The position numbers and the translations under genes were made by a program. This document shows positions 1 to 8,399 of a stretch of 64,000 nucleotides of DNA, piece after piece. Origin of the DNA: Prauserella isguenensis (GTDB lineage: Bacteria > Actinomycetota > Actinomycetes > Mycobacteriales > Pseudonocardiaceae); NCBI RefSeq assembly GCF_014191605.1, contig NZ_JACHWU010000002.1:558001-622000 (forward strand). The letters are read 5' to 3'. The notes below the pieces were generated by a model that worked only from the letters and a program-made list of their open reading frames with translations, made no database searches and was not told the origin of the DNA. Positions within the stretch are counted from its first letter, which is position 1. The number at the start of each line of letters is the position of its first letter.

Positions 1-1633
1 TCAGCTCCTTGCGCAGCGCATGGATCCGCTCCCCGACCGCCTGCGGGCGCGCCGCGGGCTCGGGTGCGGGCTCGGGCTGTTTCGGTTTCCGCCGCTGTTC
101 GTCGGCGAGCTGCTCCTCCTGCCGTTTACGCAGCAGTGCCCGCACCTGGTCGGGTTCGAGCAGGCCCGGCAGCCCCAGATACTCCTGCTCCTCCTCGCTG
201 CCCGAGAACACGGCGGTGCCGAACGAGTCGCCGTCGTAGATCACCTGGTCGAGCTCGGCAGAGGCGCCCAGCGAGGTGAACGCCTTCTCCTCCTCACCGG
301 GCTCGTCCTCGGTCCGGTTGGCCGCGAGCAGCAGCTCGTCGTCCCAGCCGTCGGACTCCCGGTGCGGTGTGCCCAGCACGTGATCGCGTTCGGCCTCCAG
401 CTGGCTCGCCAGCTCGAGCAGCACCGGCACGCTCGGCAGGAAGATGCTCGCCGTCTCCCCCGGCTTGCGCGCACGTACGAAACGGCCGATGGCCTGCGCG
501 AAGAACAGCGGCGTGGACGCGCTCGTGGCGTACACGCCGACCGCCAACCGCGGCACGTCGACGCCTTCGGAGACCATCCGCACCGCCACCAGCCACCGCT
601 CCGTCGAGTCGGCGAACTCACCGATGCGCTGCGTGGCCTTCGGGTCGTCGGAGAGCACGACGACGGGCTGCTCGCCCGCGATGCGCTGGAGGATCTTCGC
701 GTAGGCGCGCGCGGAGTCCTGGTCGCTCGCGATCACCAGACCACCCGCGTCCGGTATGCCGTTCGCCCGCAGTTGGGACAGCCGCGTGTCGGCGGCCTGC
801 AGCACCGACGGCACCCACTCCCCACCCGGGTCGAGCGCGGTGCGCCAGGCCCGTGCGGTCTGTTCGGCCGTCAGCGGTTCGCCCAGGCGGGCGGTGAACT
901 CGTCCCCCGCGCTGGTGCGCCAGGACGCCTCCCCGGAGTAGGCCAGGAACACCACGGGCCGTACGACACCGTCGGCGAGCGCGTCCGAGTAGTTGTAACT
1001 GCTGTCGGCCTTGCTGCGGAGGGCCCCGTCGGCGTCCGGCTCGTAGGTGACGAACGGGATCGGCGAGTCGTCGCTGCGGAACGGCGTACCGGTCAGGGCC
1101 AGCCTGCGGACCGCAGGGGTGCACGCCTCCTCGATGGCCTCGCCCCACGACTTGGCGTCGCCGGCGTGGTGGATCTCGTCGAGGATGACCAGCGTCTTGC
1201 GGTTCTCGGTGCGCACCCGGTGCAGGTTCGGATGCGCGGCGATCTGCGCGTAGGTGACGGCGACGCCCTGGTAGTCCGACGAGGTGACACCGATGGTGTT
1301 GCGGAAGTTCGAGTCGATCGCGATGCCCGCAGCCGCGGCGGAGGACGCCCACTGGTGTTTGAGGTGCTCGGTCGGCGTGACGATCGTGATCGCGTCGATC
1401 GTGCGGTCCGACAACAGCTCGGCGGCCACCCGCAGGCCGAACACCGTCTTACCGGCACCCGGCGTCGCGACCGCGAGGAAGTCCTTCGGCCGCTGCGTGA
1501 GGTACTTGGTCAACGCCCGTCGCTGCCACGCACGCAGCGGCCGGGCCGTCGCGTCGCTGTCGGGCTCCGGTGCGGCCACGGCGCGCTCCTCGCGGCGCGT
1601 CCGAGCCGCCTCCTGGTCCGACGTCGCCGACAC
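1..1633 (-). CDS. DEAD/DEAH-box helicase, C-terminus beyond window edge
   Basis: Superfamily 2 ATP-dependent helicase. 544 codons are visible and the frame is still open at base 1, so the C-terminus is missing. Reading inward from a GTG at 1633 (preceded by AAAGGGGAG), the motifs appear in order: Walker A ATPGAGKT, motif II DEIHH (a DEIH box), motif III LTGTPFRSD, then in the second RecA-like lobe SEGVDVPRL (motif V) and QAIGRFVRAR (motif VI). The family is widespread in actinobacteria and commonly lies near DUF3039 genes, as here (3275). The substrate is not known; a nucleic-acid repair or remodelling role is inferred only from the helicase core. A second GTG about 18 codons downstream is an alternative start. 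Confidence 0.88.
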   Translation of the reverse strand, partial: MSATSDQEAARTRREERAVAAPEPDSDATARPLRAWQRRALTKYLTQRPKDFLAVATPGAGKTVFGLRVAAELLSDRTIDAITIVTPTEHLKHQWASSAAAAGIAIDSNFRNTIGVTSSDYQGVAVTYAQIAAHPNLHRVRTENRKTLVILDEIHHAGDAKSWGEAIEEACTPAVRRLALTGTPFRSDDSPIPFVTYEPDADGALRSKADSSYNYSDALADGVVRPVVFLAYSGEASWRTSAGDEFTARLGEPLTAEQTARAWRTALDPGGEWVPSVLQAADTRLSQLRANGIPDAGGLVIASDQDSARAYAKILQRIAGEQPVVVLSDDPKATQRIGEFADSTERWLVAVRMVSEGVDVPRLAVGVYATSASTPLFFAQAIGRFVRARKPGETASIFLPSVPVLLELASQLEAERDHVLGTPHRESDGWDDELLLAANRTEDEPGEEEKAFTSLGASAELDQVIYDGDSFGTAVFSGSEEEQEYLGLPGLLEPDQVRALLRKRQEEQLADEQRRKPKQPEPAPEPAARPQAVGERIHALRKEL

Positions 1634-1931
1634 AGCCGATGCACTCCCCTTTCCCACCAGAACCGACAACGGCCACCGGACGCCCCGGTGACCCGCTCGC
1701 GGGCGCCCGCCACACGGCGCGCTCGCACAGCAAAACCCTCCCGCGCCGGCCGGCTCCGGTGGCGGCCGCGTGGTGAGGGCGCGTCGGAAAGAGTACCCGG
1801 ACCGTCCGACGGGATCGGGCCACGGCGGGCCCCCGAGATCGCCCGGCACGGCCTTTTCGTGCGACACGCCGGGGCCGATCTTCCGGGCGGACGCGCCAAC
1901 GCCGCGCCGATAGAGCATGCTGGGACCCGTC
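1634..1931. other. Divergent intergenic region, no gene seen
   Basis: 298 bases separate the helicase start from the BrkB-type gene. I see no convincing open frame, tRNA or hairpin. The region must carry both divergent promoters, but no clear -10/-35 pair stands out in this GC-rich stretch. Confidence 0.4.
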
Positions 1932-3170
1932 ATGAACGACCAGAACACCGGCCGGCCCACCGGCGAGGACCCGCCCGCTCGGCCGGGCGGGGGCGACACC
2001 GGTGGCGACGAGCGTCACCCGGGCCCGCCCCCGAGCGCCGCGGAACGCTCGCCGTCGAAGGGCGGGCACGCGCCGCGCCGCCGCAAGGGCCCGTTTCGCC
2101 TGCTCGGCCGCACGATGAACAAGGCCTGGGAAGGCAACATCTTCTCCGAGGCCGCCGAGGCAGCGTTCTGGCAGACGCTGTCGCTGCCACCGCTCCTGTT
2201 GGGCCTGCTGGGCAGCATCGGCTACATCGGCGACTGGTTCGGCCAGCAGGTCGTGACGCGCGTCCACGACAACATCATCGGTTTCGCCGAGACCGTCTTC
2301 AGCGACAGCGTGGTCCGGCGGATCATCGAGCCGACCGTCAACGACATCCTGACCACCGGCAAGGGCGAGATCGTCTCCGTCGGTTTCCTGATCTCGCTGT
2401 GGGCCGGGTCGTCGGCCATGTCCTCGTTCGTGGACGCGATCACGGTCGCCCACGACCAGTACGGCGTCCGCAACGAGGTGTGGCAGCGGATCTTCGCGCT
2501 GCTGCTGTACATGGCGAGCCTGGCGTTGTTGATCGTCGGTCTGCCGATCATCGCGATCGGGCCGGACCTGCTGCCCGGCTTCTTCCCCACGGACTGGAGA
2601 CCGACCGTGTCGGCGTGGGTCGGCACGCTGTACTACCCGACGGCCGGACTGGCCCTCGTGCTCGCTCTCGCGACGCTGTACAAACTGTCGCTGCCGCGCA
2701 AGCTGCCGTGGCACCGCGGCCTGCCCGGTGCCGTGCTGGCCATGGTGATCTTCCTGCTGTCCAGTGTCGGCCTGCGGCTCTACATCGGCTGGATCACCAC
2801 GACCGGCTACACCTACGGCGCACTCGCCACACCGATCGCGTTCCTGTTGTTCGCGTTCTTCATCGGGCTGGCCATCGTCGCGGGCGCCTACTTCAACAGC
2901 GCGATCCAGGAACTCTGGCCCGCCAAGCCGACCCGGAGACAGCGCCGCGCCTGGCAGCGGCTCGAACGCGAACGGGCGGCGGAACGGATCGAGGCCGACG
3001 AAAGGTCACCCGTGGAGGACCGCACGACGTTGCCGCTCCGCAGGCCACGGCGGGACCGGACACCACCGGACGACACGGCACCGGAGGCCGTGGCAGGGCA
3101 CGATTCGGCGCCCCACGACCCGGCACAGGACGACCCGCGCACGACCGGCGACCGGGCGACCGACGCCTGA
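1932..3170 (+). CDS. YihY/BrkB-family membrane protein
   Basis: Integral membrane protein of 412 aa from the ATG at 1932; an in-frame ATG lies at 1917. The N-terminal 55 residues are polar and rich in Gly/Pro. They are followed by a segment around WAGSSAMSSFVDAITVAHD that is characteristic of the YihY/BrkB family, and by several hydrophobic helices (about residues 190-330). The C-terminal 80 residues are charged and disordered, rich in Arg, Asp and Pro, and probably cytoplasmic. Family members were once called ribonuclease BN in error; their transport or envelope role is unsettled. The gene stands alone and ends just before a strong hairpin at 3186-3232. Confidence 0.82.
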   Translation: MNDQNTGRPTGEDPPARPGGGDTGGDERHPGPPPSAAERSPSKGGHAPRRRKGPFRLLGRTMNKAWEGNIFSEAAEAAFWQTLSLPPLLLGLLGSIGYIGDWFGQQVVTRVHDNIIGFAETVFSDSVVRRIIEPTVNDILTTGKGEIVSVGFLISLWAGSSAMSSFVDAITVAHDQYGVRNEVWQRIFALLLYMASLALLIVGLPIIAIGPDLLPGFFPTDWRPTVSAWVGTLYYPTAGLALVLALATLYKLSLPRKLPWHRGLPGAVLAMVIFLLSSVGLRLYIGWITTTGYTYGALATPIAFLLFAFFIGLAIVAGAYFNSAIQELWPAKPTRRQRRAWQRLERERAAERIEADERSPVEDRTTLPLRRPRRDRTPPDDTAPEAVAGHDSAPHDPAQDDPRTTGDRATDA

Positions 3171-3185
3171 GGCTCCGCACGGCCG

Positions 3186-3232
3186 GCGGGCTTCCGGCCG
3201 GAGCCCGTGTTCGACCCCGGCCGGAAGCCCGC
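3186..3232. terminator. Bidirectional hairpin terminator
   Basis: A 16-bp perfect inverted repeat (3186-3201 with 3217-3232, 15-nt loop) lies between the convergent BrkB-type gene and the DUF3039 gene. It lacks a long T tract, as is usual in high-GC actinobacteria. Confidence 0.65.
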
Positions 3233-3274
3233 TAGGACCGCGCGGCCGGACGTGTCACCCGGCGGCCGCGCGTG

Positions 3275-3526
3275 TCACTCGTCGTCGCCGCCGGGGGGCA
3301 GGCCCTCGAAGACCTTCTTGCAGTCGGGGCACACCGGCGAGCCCGGCTTCGCGGACTTCGTGACGGGGAAGACCTGGCCGCAGAGCGCCACCACGTGCGT
3401 GCCCGTGACCGCGCTCTCCGCGATCTTGTTCTTCTGCACGTAGTGGAACACCTCGGGGGCGTCGTCGTCGGTGCTCTCGGTGCCCTCGGGGCGGGTGTCG
3501 ACATCAGGCAGCGTTGCAGTGCTCAT
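3275..3526 (-). CDS. DUF3039-family protein
   Basis: Small 83-aa protein beginning MSTATLPDVDTRPEG, the usual N-terminal form of actinobacterial DUF3039 proteins; the frame extends nine codons upstream but the ATG at 3526 fits the family. The middle reads VALCGQVFPVTKS and the end has SPVCPDCKKVFEGLP, so three cysteines (C and CPDC) could form a small metal-binding ribbon. No function is established. It lies close to a DEAD/DEAH helicase, a common association for this family. Confidence 0.85.
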   Translation of the reverse strand: MSTATLPDVDTRPEGTESTDDDAPEVFHYVQKNKIAESAVTGTHVVALCGQVFPVTKSAKPGSPVCPDCKKVFEGLPPGGDDE

Positions 3527-3587
3527 GTTCACCAGTTTGCCACCCACGGCCACGAGAGTGGATGCCTATGGGCCAGGATTGCGCGCT

Positions 3588-4568
3588 GTGACCAGTACGC
3601 CCCGCCACGCCGCCGCCCGCCATGTTGCCGCCCGCCACGTTGCGGATCCCGCCGCCGCTCCCGTCACGCCGTCGACCGAGGTCGCCGAGGCGCTCGACGC
3701 CGGCACAGCGGTCGTCGCGCTCGAGAGCACGATCCTCTCGCACGGTCTGCCGTCCGGCCGGAACCTGGAGGTCGCGGCCCGGCTCGAGGACACGGTCCGC
3801 CGCGCGGGCGCGGTTCCCGCCACGATCGCGGTGCTGGACGGCACGCCGCTGGTGGGCCTGACGGCCGCCCAACTCGAACGGGTGTGCGCGCCGGATGCGG
3901 AGCTCGACAAGCTCTCCGCGCGGGACCTCGGCCCGGCGCTCGCTTCGGGCGGTTCGGGGGCGACCACGGTCGCGAGCACCTCGGTGCTGGCCCATGCCGC
4001 GGGCATCGACGTGTTCGCCACCGGCGGCCTCGGCGGCGTCCACCTGCCCCTGCCGGGCGAGTCGGCGACGTGGGACGTCTCTGCCGACCTCGCGGTGCTC
4101 GGCCGCACCCCGATCCTCGTCGTGTGCTCCGGCATGAAGTCGATCCTCGACATCCCCGCCACGCTGGAAGTGCTCGAGACCGGTTCCGTCCCGGTACTCG
4201 GCTACGGCGTCGACGAATTCCCCGCTTTCTACCTGCGTTCCTCGGGCCTGCCGGTGCCGCACCGGGTCGACAGCCCGGACCGGGTCGCCCGGGCGATGAC
4301 CGCGCACAGCGCGTTCTCGTCGGCGGGCATGCTGCTGGCCAACCCGATCCCGGCGGAGGCCGAGATGGATCGGGACCTGCACGACCGGCTGCTCGCGGAG
4401 GGCCTGGCGAAGATCGGCGACGCGGCGGTGAGCGGCGCCGACGTCACTCCGGTGCTGCTGGAACATTTCCACACCGCCTCCGGGGGCGCGAGCCTCGACG
4501 CCAACGAGGAACTCGTCGTCGCCAACGCCGAGTTGGCCTCGCGAGTCGCCGTGGAGCTCGCCCGATGA
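3588..4568 (+). CDS. psuG: Pseudouridine-5'-phosphate glycosidase
   Basis: Enzyme that reversibly splits pseudouridine 5'-phosphate into uracil and ribose 5-phosphate. It is 326 aa from a GTG at 3588, with about 20 Ala/His-rich residues before the conserved core starts at PSTEVAEAL. Family signatures are seen in order: VALESTILSHGLPSGRNLEVA, IAVLDGTPLVGL, KLSARDLGPAL, TTVASTSVLAHAAGI and VFATGGLGGVH. The stop overlaps the start of the PfkB-family kinase gene as ATGA (4565-4568), so the two are translationally coupled. That pairing is the classic psuG-psuK module for pseudouridine breakdown. Confidence 0.92.
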   Translation: MTSTPRHAAARHVAARHVADPAAAPVTPSTEVAEALDAGTAVVALESTILSHGLPSGRNLEVAARLEDTVRRAGAVPATIAVLDGTPLVGLTAAQLERVCAPDAELDKLSARDLGPALASGGSGATTVASTSVLAHAAGIDVFATGGLGGVHLPLPGESATWDVSADLAVLGRTPILVVCSGMKSILDIPATLEVLETGSVPVLGYGVDEFPAFYLRSSGLPVPHRVDSPDRVARAMTAHSAFSSAGMLLANPIPAEAEMDRDLHDRLLAEGLAKIGDAAVSGADVTPVLLEHFHTASGGASLDANEELVVANAELASRVAVELAR

Positions 4569-5461
4569 GGGTCGTCGTGGTCGGCGACGCCGGCCTGGAC
4601 GTGGTGGCCCGGCACGAGGGACCGCTGGTCCACGGGGGCGACACCCGCGCGACCGTCGGGCTGACCGGTGGCGGGGCGGGCGCCAACACGGCCCTGTGGC
4701 TGCGCGCGGCGGGCGCGGACCCGGTGCTGCTGGCCCGCGTCGGCGACGACCCGGGCGGCAGGCTGCTGCGGACCGAACTGGAAGCAGCGGGCGTGACGTG
4801 CGCGTTCGCCGTGGACGCCGACGCTGCGACGTGCTGTGTCGTCGTCCTCGTCGATCCCGACGGTCAGCGCACGATGCTGCCCGACCGGGGCGCCAACAAG
4901 CTCTTCTGCCCCGCGGACGTGCACGCGGTGGGCCCCGCGGCACTGGCGGGGGCCGAGCACCTGCACCTGTCCGGGTACGTCCTGCTGGACCCGTCGTCGC
5001 GGCCGGCGGGCCTGGCGGCGCTGAAGGCCGCACGCGCGGCGGGAGTGCCGACCTCGGTGGATCCGCAGGCGGCCGCGCTCATCACCGATCCCGAACGGTT
5101 CCTGGCCGACGTCCGCGGCGTCGACCTGCTGCTGCCGAACGCCGCGGAGCTGGCCGCGCTCACCGGGTCGGGCGATCCGGGCGCCGCACGCGACCTACTC
5201 GGGCACGTGGGTGCCGTCGCCGTGACCACCGGGCTCGACGGCGCGGCCTGGGTCGACCGGGACGGACTGTGGACCGTGCCCGCTCAGCCTGCGTCGTGCG
5301 TCGACAGCACGGGTGCCGGCGACGCCTTCAACGCGGGCCTGCTCACGGCACACCTCCGCGGCGAGCCGGTCCGAGACCGCCTGGCGGCGGGGGTGCGGTT
5401 CGGCGCGCAGGTCGTGAGCCGGGTGGGCGCACAGCCCGCACCCGGTCCGCAGCCCGCCTGA
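4565..5461 (+). CDS. psuK: PfkB-family kinase, probable pseudouridine kinase
   Basis: Ribokinase/PfkB-fold sugar kinase of 298 aa. Visible signatures are the N-terminal nucleotide-sugar motif GGGAGANTALWLRAAGADP, PDRGAN (about residue 105), and the C-terminal PfkB signature DSTGAGDAFNAGLLTA with the catalytic Asp in GAGD. Sequence alone does not separate pseudouridine kinase from other PfkB sugar kinases. The assignment rests on the 4-nt ATGA overlap with psuG, which would consume the pseudouridine 5'-phosphate made here. Confidence 0.82.
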   Translation: MRVVVVGDAGLDVVARHEGPLVHGGDTRATVGLTGGGAGANTALWLRAAGADPVLLARVGDDPGGRLLRTELEAAGVTCAFAVDADAATCCVVVLVDPDGQRTMLPDRGANKLFCPADVHAVGPAALAGAEHLHLSGYVLLDPSSRPAGLAALKAARAAGVPTSVDPQAAALITDPERFLADVRGVDLLLPNAAELAALTGSGDPGAARDLLGHVGAVAVTTGLDGAAWVDRDGLWTVPAQPASCVDSTGAGDAFNAGLLTAHLRGEPVRDRLAAGVRFGAQVVSRVGAQPAPGPQPA

Positions 5462-5529
5462 GCACCAGTCTCCGTCGCCACACCCGCGGGCCCGCGACGC
5501 GACCGCGGCCCCCTTGCTCGGCGAGCCGG

Positions 5530-6006
5530 CTAATCCCCCGGAGCCGCGCCGTCGGCGGTCCGCGGCTGCGGGCCGCCCTGCGGTGTCGTTCCCTGCGGTG
5601 TCGTTCCCTGCGGTGTCGTTTCCTGCGGTGTCGTTTCCTGCGCTGCCGTTTCCTCGGCGGGCGCGCCCTGCGGTCCGGCGACGTCGATCACCTGGTGCGG
5701 CGTCGCCTCCAGCCGGCGGTGCTGCCGCTGATAGCGGTTGACCTCTTCGGTCTTGCGGGGTGGCCGGTCGTTCGCGACCAGCACGGCGATCCACGGGAGC
5801 GGAATCGACAGCACGAGCAGCGCCACCGCGAGCCACCACGTCTGGTAGAAGACGCCCGCCAACACCAGGCAGGGGAAGCGCATCCCCATCGTGAGGACGT
5901 ATTTGCGTTTGCGGGCAGCGAGCTCGTCGTCGTGGGAGGGCGCCGCCTCGGTGATCAGGACCGGGTCGCCGGACCTGTCGCGTTCCTCCACCGGCCTCAC
6001 CTCCAC
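5530..6006 (-). CDS. DUF3099-family membrane protein with TTPQ repeats
   Basis: Protein of 158 aa from a GTG at 6006; other GTG codons follow closely. The pattern LITEAAPSHDDELAARKRKY followed by two hydrophobic helices (about residues 38-80) and KRKY/RFPCLVLA is typical of actinobacterial DUF3099 proteins, which are small two-helix membrane proteins of unknown role. The C-terminus holds five tandem five-residue repeats of the form ETTPQ or GTTPQ, encoded by a 15-bp tandem repeat. The repeats are presumably an extended, disordered tail and probably vary in number between strains. Confidence 0.8.
   Translation of the reverse strand: MEVRPVEERDRSGDPVLITEAAPSHDDELAARKRKYVLTMGMRFPCLVLAGVFYQTWWLAVALLVLSIPLPWIAVLVANDRPPRKTEEVNRYQRQHRRLEATPHQVIDVAGPQGAPAEETAAQETTPQETTPQGTTPQGTTPQGGPQPRTADGAAPGD
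5577..5651. repeat. 15-bp tandem repeat, five units, coding
   Basis: Five head-to-tail 15-bp units (plus strand, close to CCTGCGGTGTCGTTC) lie inside the DUF3099 gene. On the coding strand they give repeated (E/G)TTPQ residues. The last unit is the most diverged. Confidence 0.85.
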
Positions 6007-6134
6007 CGGTCCATGCTCCCACCGCGGCCCGGGCTACGACAGGCGGGGCGCGAGCGGCGGCGGTGGGATCCCAAGCCCGCCGGTGGCGACCACACGCGGG
6101 CTCACGCACGCGAGCCGTGCGACGATGACGCACC

Positions 6135-7727
6135 GTGAACAGTGGCGAATCCTCCGAGACCGTTCCCGCACTCACGCCCGACGTCTGCGCCCGGCTGCGC
6201 GAGGCGCTGCTCCGCTGCCGGTACGACGCCGACGGCGTCACCGGGGCCCTGGGCGCGGCGGCGCACTCCGCACTGGGCCGCGGTGAACCGCTGCCCGCAT
6301 TGCGGGCGAGCGCCGACGCCGGCCAGCTCGGCACACTGATCCGGCTGTTCCTGCTCGGTCGCAGCGAGCCCGGCGAGGCGGTCTCCGCGGCCTTCGCTCC
6401 CCTGCCGGTCGCCGACGCCGTCGCCGCGGGCCTCCTGCGGCCGGACGGCGACGGCTTCCGAGCCGGCCTGGACATCCGGCCCCACAGCGACGGCGAGACC
6501 TCGTGGTGGGTGGTCGCGGACCTGGACTCCGACCAGCTGGGCCGCCCGGTCGACAGGGAACACGTGCTCGGCGTCGGGCACGCGTCGCTGAGCCTGGTAC
6601 GGGCGACGAGCCGCAGGCCGGTCCGGTCGCTGCTCGACCTCGGCACCGGCAACGGGGTGCAGGCGCTGCACGCCAGCACGCACGCCGAGCACGTGACCGC
6701 CACGGACGTCTCCGTGCGGGCGCTCGCGCTCGCCCGCGCGACGTTCCTGCTCAACGAGCTCGACGTGGAACTCGTGCAGGGCGAGTGGTTCAGCCCGGTG
6801 GCACGCCGCCGGTTCGACCAGATCGTGTGCAACCCACCGTTCGTCGTCGGCCCGCCGCGGGTCGACTACACCTACCGTGACTCCGGCCTGGGCGGCGACG
6901 ACGCGAGCGCCCTGGTCGTCCGGCAGCTGCCGTCGCTGCTGACCGACGGCGGGGTGGGGCAGCTGCTCGCGTCCTGGCTGCACGTCGGTGACGAGGACTG
7001 GTCGGACCGGGTGACCCGGTGGCTGCCGCACGGCACCGACGCATGGTTCGTGCAACGCGACGTGGCCGATCCGGCACTGTACGTCGGCACGTGGCTGCGC
7101 GACGAGGGCATCGACCCGAGGTCGCCCGAGGGCCTGGCGAAGGCCGAGGCGTGGCTCGACTGGTTCGCCGCCCACGACGTGCGGGGCATCGGATTCGGGT
7201 TCGTCACGCTCCGCAAGACCGCAGGCGAGCCGACGATCGTGTGCGAAGACCTGCGGCAGGCCTACGACGATCCGCTGGGCGCCGAGGCGGCCGTCTGGCT
7301 GGACCGCGTGGAATGGCTGCGGTCCCGCGACGACACTGCGTTGCTGGCCACGCCGTTCCGGGTGCCGGACAGCGTCGTGCTCGAACGGATCGACGCGCCG
7401 TCGGACGAAGGCTGGGAGCCGTCGGTCCGGCGGCTGCACCGGCTCGACGGTCCCGGCTGGCAGCACGAGGTCGACGAGCTCGTCACGGCGCTGCTCGGCG
7501 GCTGCCGGGGGCTGCTGCCGCTGGAGGACCTGCTCGACCTGCTGGCCGCGGCGCACGGGGAGGACGTGACGCAGCTGCGCGAGGCCGCGACCCCGCTGGT
7601 CCGCGAACTCGTCCGGCACGGCATGCTCGAACCGGCGGGTGGCGTTCCCGAGACGGCTCCCGCGGGTGTGCAGCCGGCCGGCGCGGCCGGACGCGATAAA
7701 GGCGGCGCGATGAAGGCGGCGCGATGA
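6135..7727 (+). CDS. Class I methyltransferase, HemK/RlmG-like
   Basis: SAM-dependent methyltransferase of 530 aa from a GTG at 6135. After an N-terminal domain of about 160 residues comes the SAM-binding motif DLGTGNG (168-174), an acidic TDVS motif, and NPPF (233-236), the (D/N)PPY-type motif of enzymes that methylate amide or exocyclic amino nitrogens in proteins or nucleic acids. The C-terminal 180 residues form an additional domain usual for the actinobacterial family. The exact substrate is not known. The stop overlaps the dtd start as ATGA, which links the gene to a translation-quality gene and favours a translation-related target. Confidence 0.82.
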   Translation: MNSGESSETVPALTPDVCARLREALLRCRYDADGVTGALGAAAHSALGRGEPLPALRASADAGQLGTLIRLFLLGRSEPGEAVSAAFAPLPVADAVAAGLLRPDGDGFRAGLDIRPHSDGETSWWVVADLDSDQLGRPVDREHVLGVGHASLSLVRATSRRPVRSLLDLGTGNGVQALHASTHAEHVTATDVSVRALALARATFLLNELDVELVQGEWFSPVARRRFDQIVCNPPFVVGPPRVDYTYRDSGLGGDDASALVVRQLPSLLTDGGVGQLLASWLHVGDEDWSDRVTRWLPHGTDAWFVQRDVADPALYVGTWLRDEGIDPRSPEGLAKAEAWLDWFAAHDVRGIGFGFVTLRKTAGEPTIVCEDLRQAYDDPLGAEAAVWLDRVEWLRSRDDTALLATPFRVPDSVVLERIDAPSDEGWEPSVRRLHRLDGPGWQHEVDELVTALLGGCRGLLPLEDLLDLLAAAHGEDVTQLREAATPLVRELVRHGMLEPAGGVPETAPAGVQPAGAAGRDKGGAMKAAR

Positions 7728-8149
7728 AGGCGGTCGTGACGAGGGTCACCGAGGCGACGGTGACCGTGGGCGACGAGGTCGTCGGAACGCTCGACAAACC
7801 GGGTTTGTTGGTATTGCTCGGAATTCACGCCGACGATACGTCCGACAAAGCAGACACGATGGCGCGAAAACTGCACGAAATGCGACTGCTCCGCGACGAG
7901 GAGTCGTGTGCGACCGCCGATGCTCCCCTTCTCGTCGTCAGCCAATTCACCCTCTACGGCGACACCCGCAAAGGTCGGCGTCCATCGTGGACGGCCGCGG
8001 CCCGCCCGGAACAGGCCGAGCCGCTCGTGGGCGCGGTCGTCGCAGCGCTGCGGGATCGGGGCGCACGCGTGGAAACCGGCCGATTCGGCGCGATGATGCA
8101 GGTCCACAGCGTCAACGACGGTCCGTTCACGGTGCTCGTCGAGGTCTGA
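7724..8149 (+). CDS. dtd: D-aminoacyl-tRNA deacylase
   Basis: Removes D-amino acids (and glycine mischarged on tRNA-Ala) from tRNA. At 141 aa it is full length for DTD. Both active-site signatures are present: SQFTLYGDTRKGRRPSW (about residues 73-89) and NDGPFT near the C-terminus, the Gly-cisPro element that rejects L-amino acids. It starts within the stop of the upstream methyltransferase gene (ATGA), so it is probably co-translated. Confidence 0.95.
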   Translation: MKAVVTRVTEATVTVGDEVVGTLDKPGLLVLLGIHADDTSDKADTMARKLHEMRLLRDEESCATADAPLLVVSQFTLYGDTRKGRRPSWTAAARPEQAEPLVGAVVAALRDRGARVETGRFGAMMQVHSVNDGPFTVLVEV

Positions 8150-8225
8150 CACCCGCCGCTCCCCACCTCCCTTCGGCAGCGCCCAAACCCGAACGTGAGG
8201 CGTTGCACAGCACCGGAAAACCCCG

Positions 8226-8252
8226 GGAACGATTTCGCGTGGGTTGACGTTG
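8226..8252 (+). promoter_or_regulatory. Candidate ECF (SigE/SigH-type) promoter of sigB
   Basis: GGAAC (8226-8230), an 18-base spacer and GTTG (8249-8252) match the GGAAC-N18-GTT pattern of stress ECF sigma factors such as SigH/SigE and SigR. It lies about 150 bases upstream of the sigB-type start, and mycobacterial sigB is known to be driven by such a promoter. Use in this organism is inferred. Confidence 0.5.
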
Positions 8253-8399
8253 TTCGAGGTAACCGGCCACGAAGCCGGCCGGTGCGTAACGGATCCCCGG
8301 GCCTGATCGACTTTTCCGGGGAACACCGCGCGGCAACACACAGGCGGCGGGCGCCCGCCGCATCGCACCGCACGTGAGCCCGCCATCCGGGGAGGCAGA

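Noticed and set aside
20-3235. Plus-strand open frame of 1,071 codons
   Set aside because: It runs antisense to the helicase and across the BrkB-type gene in another frame. The translation is Arg/Gly/Val-rich with no family motif, a typical high-GC shadow.
5577-5651. Direct repeats considered as a CRISPR array
   Set aside because: The units are only 15 bp, contiguous without spacers, and in frame within a gene.
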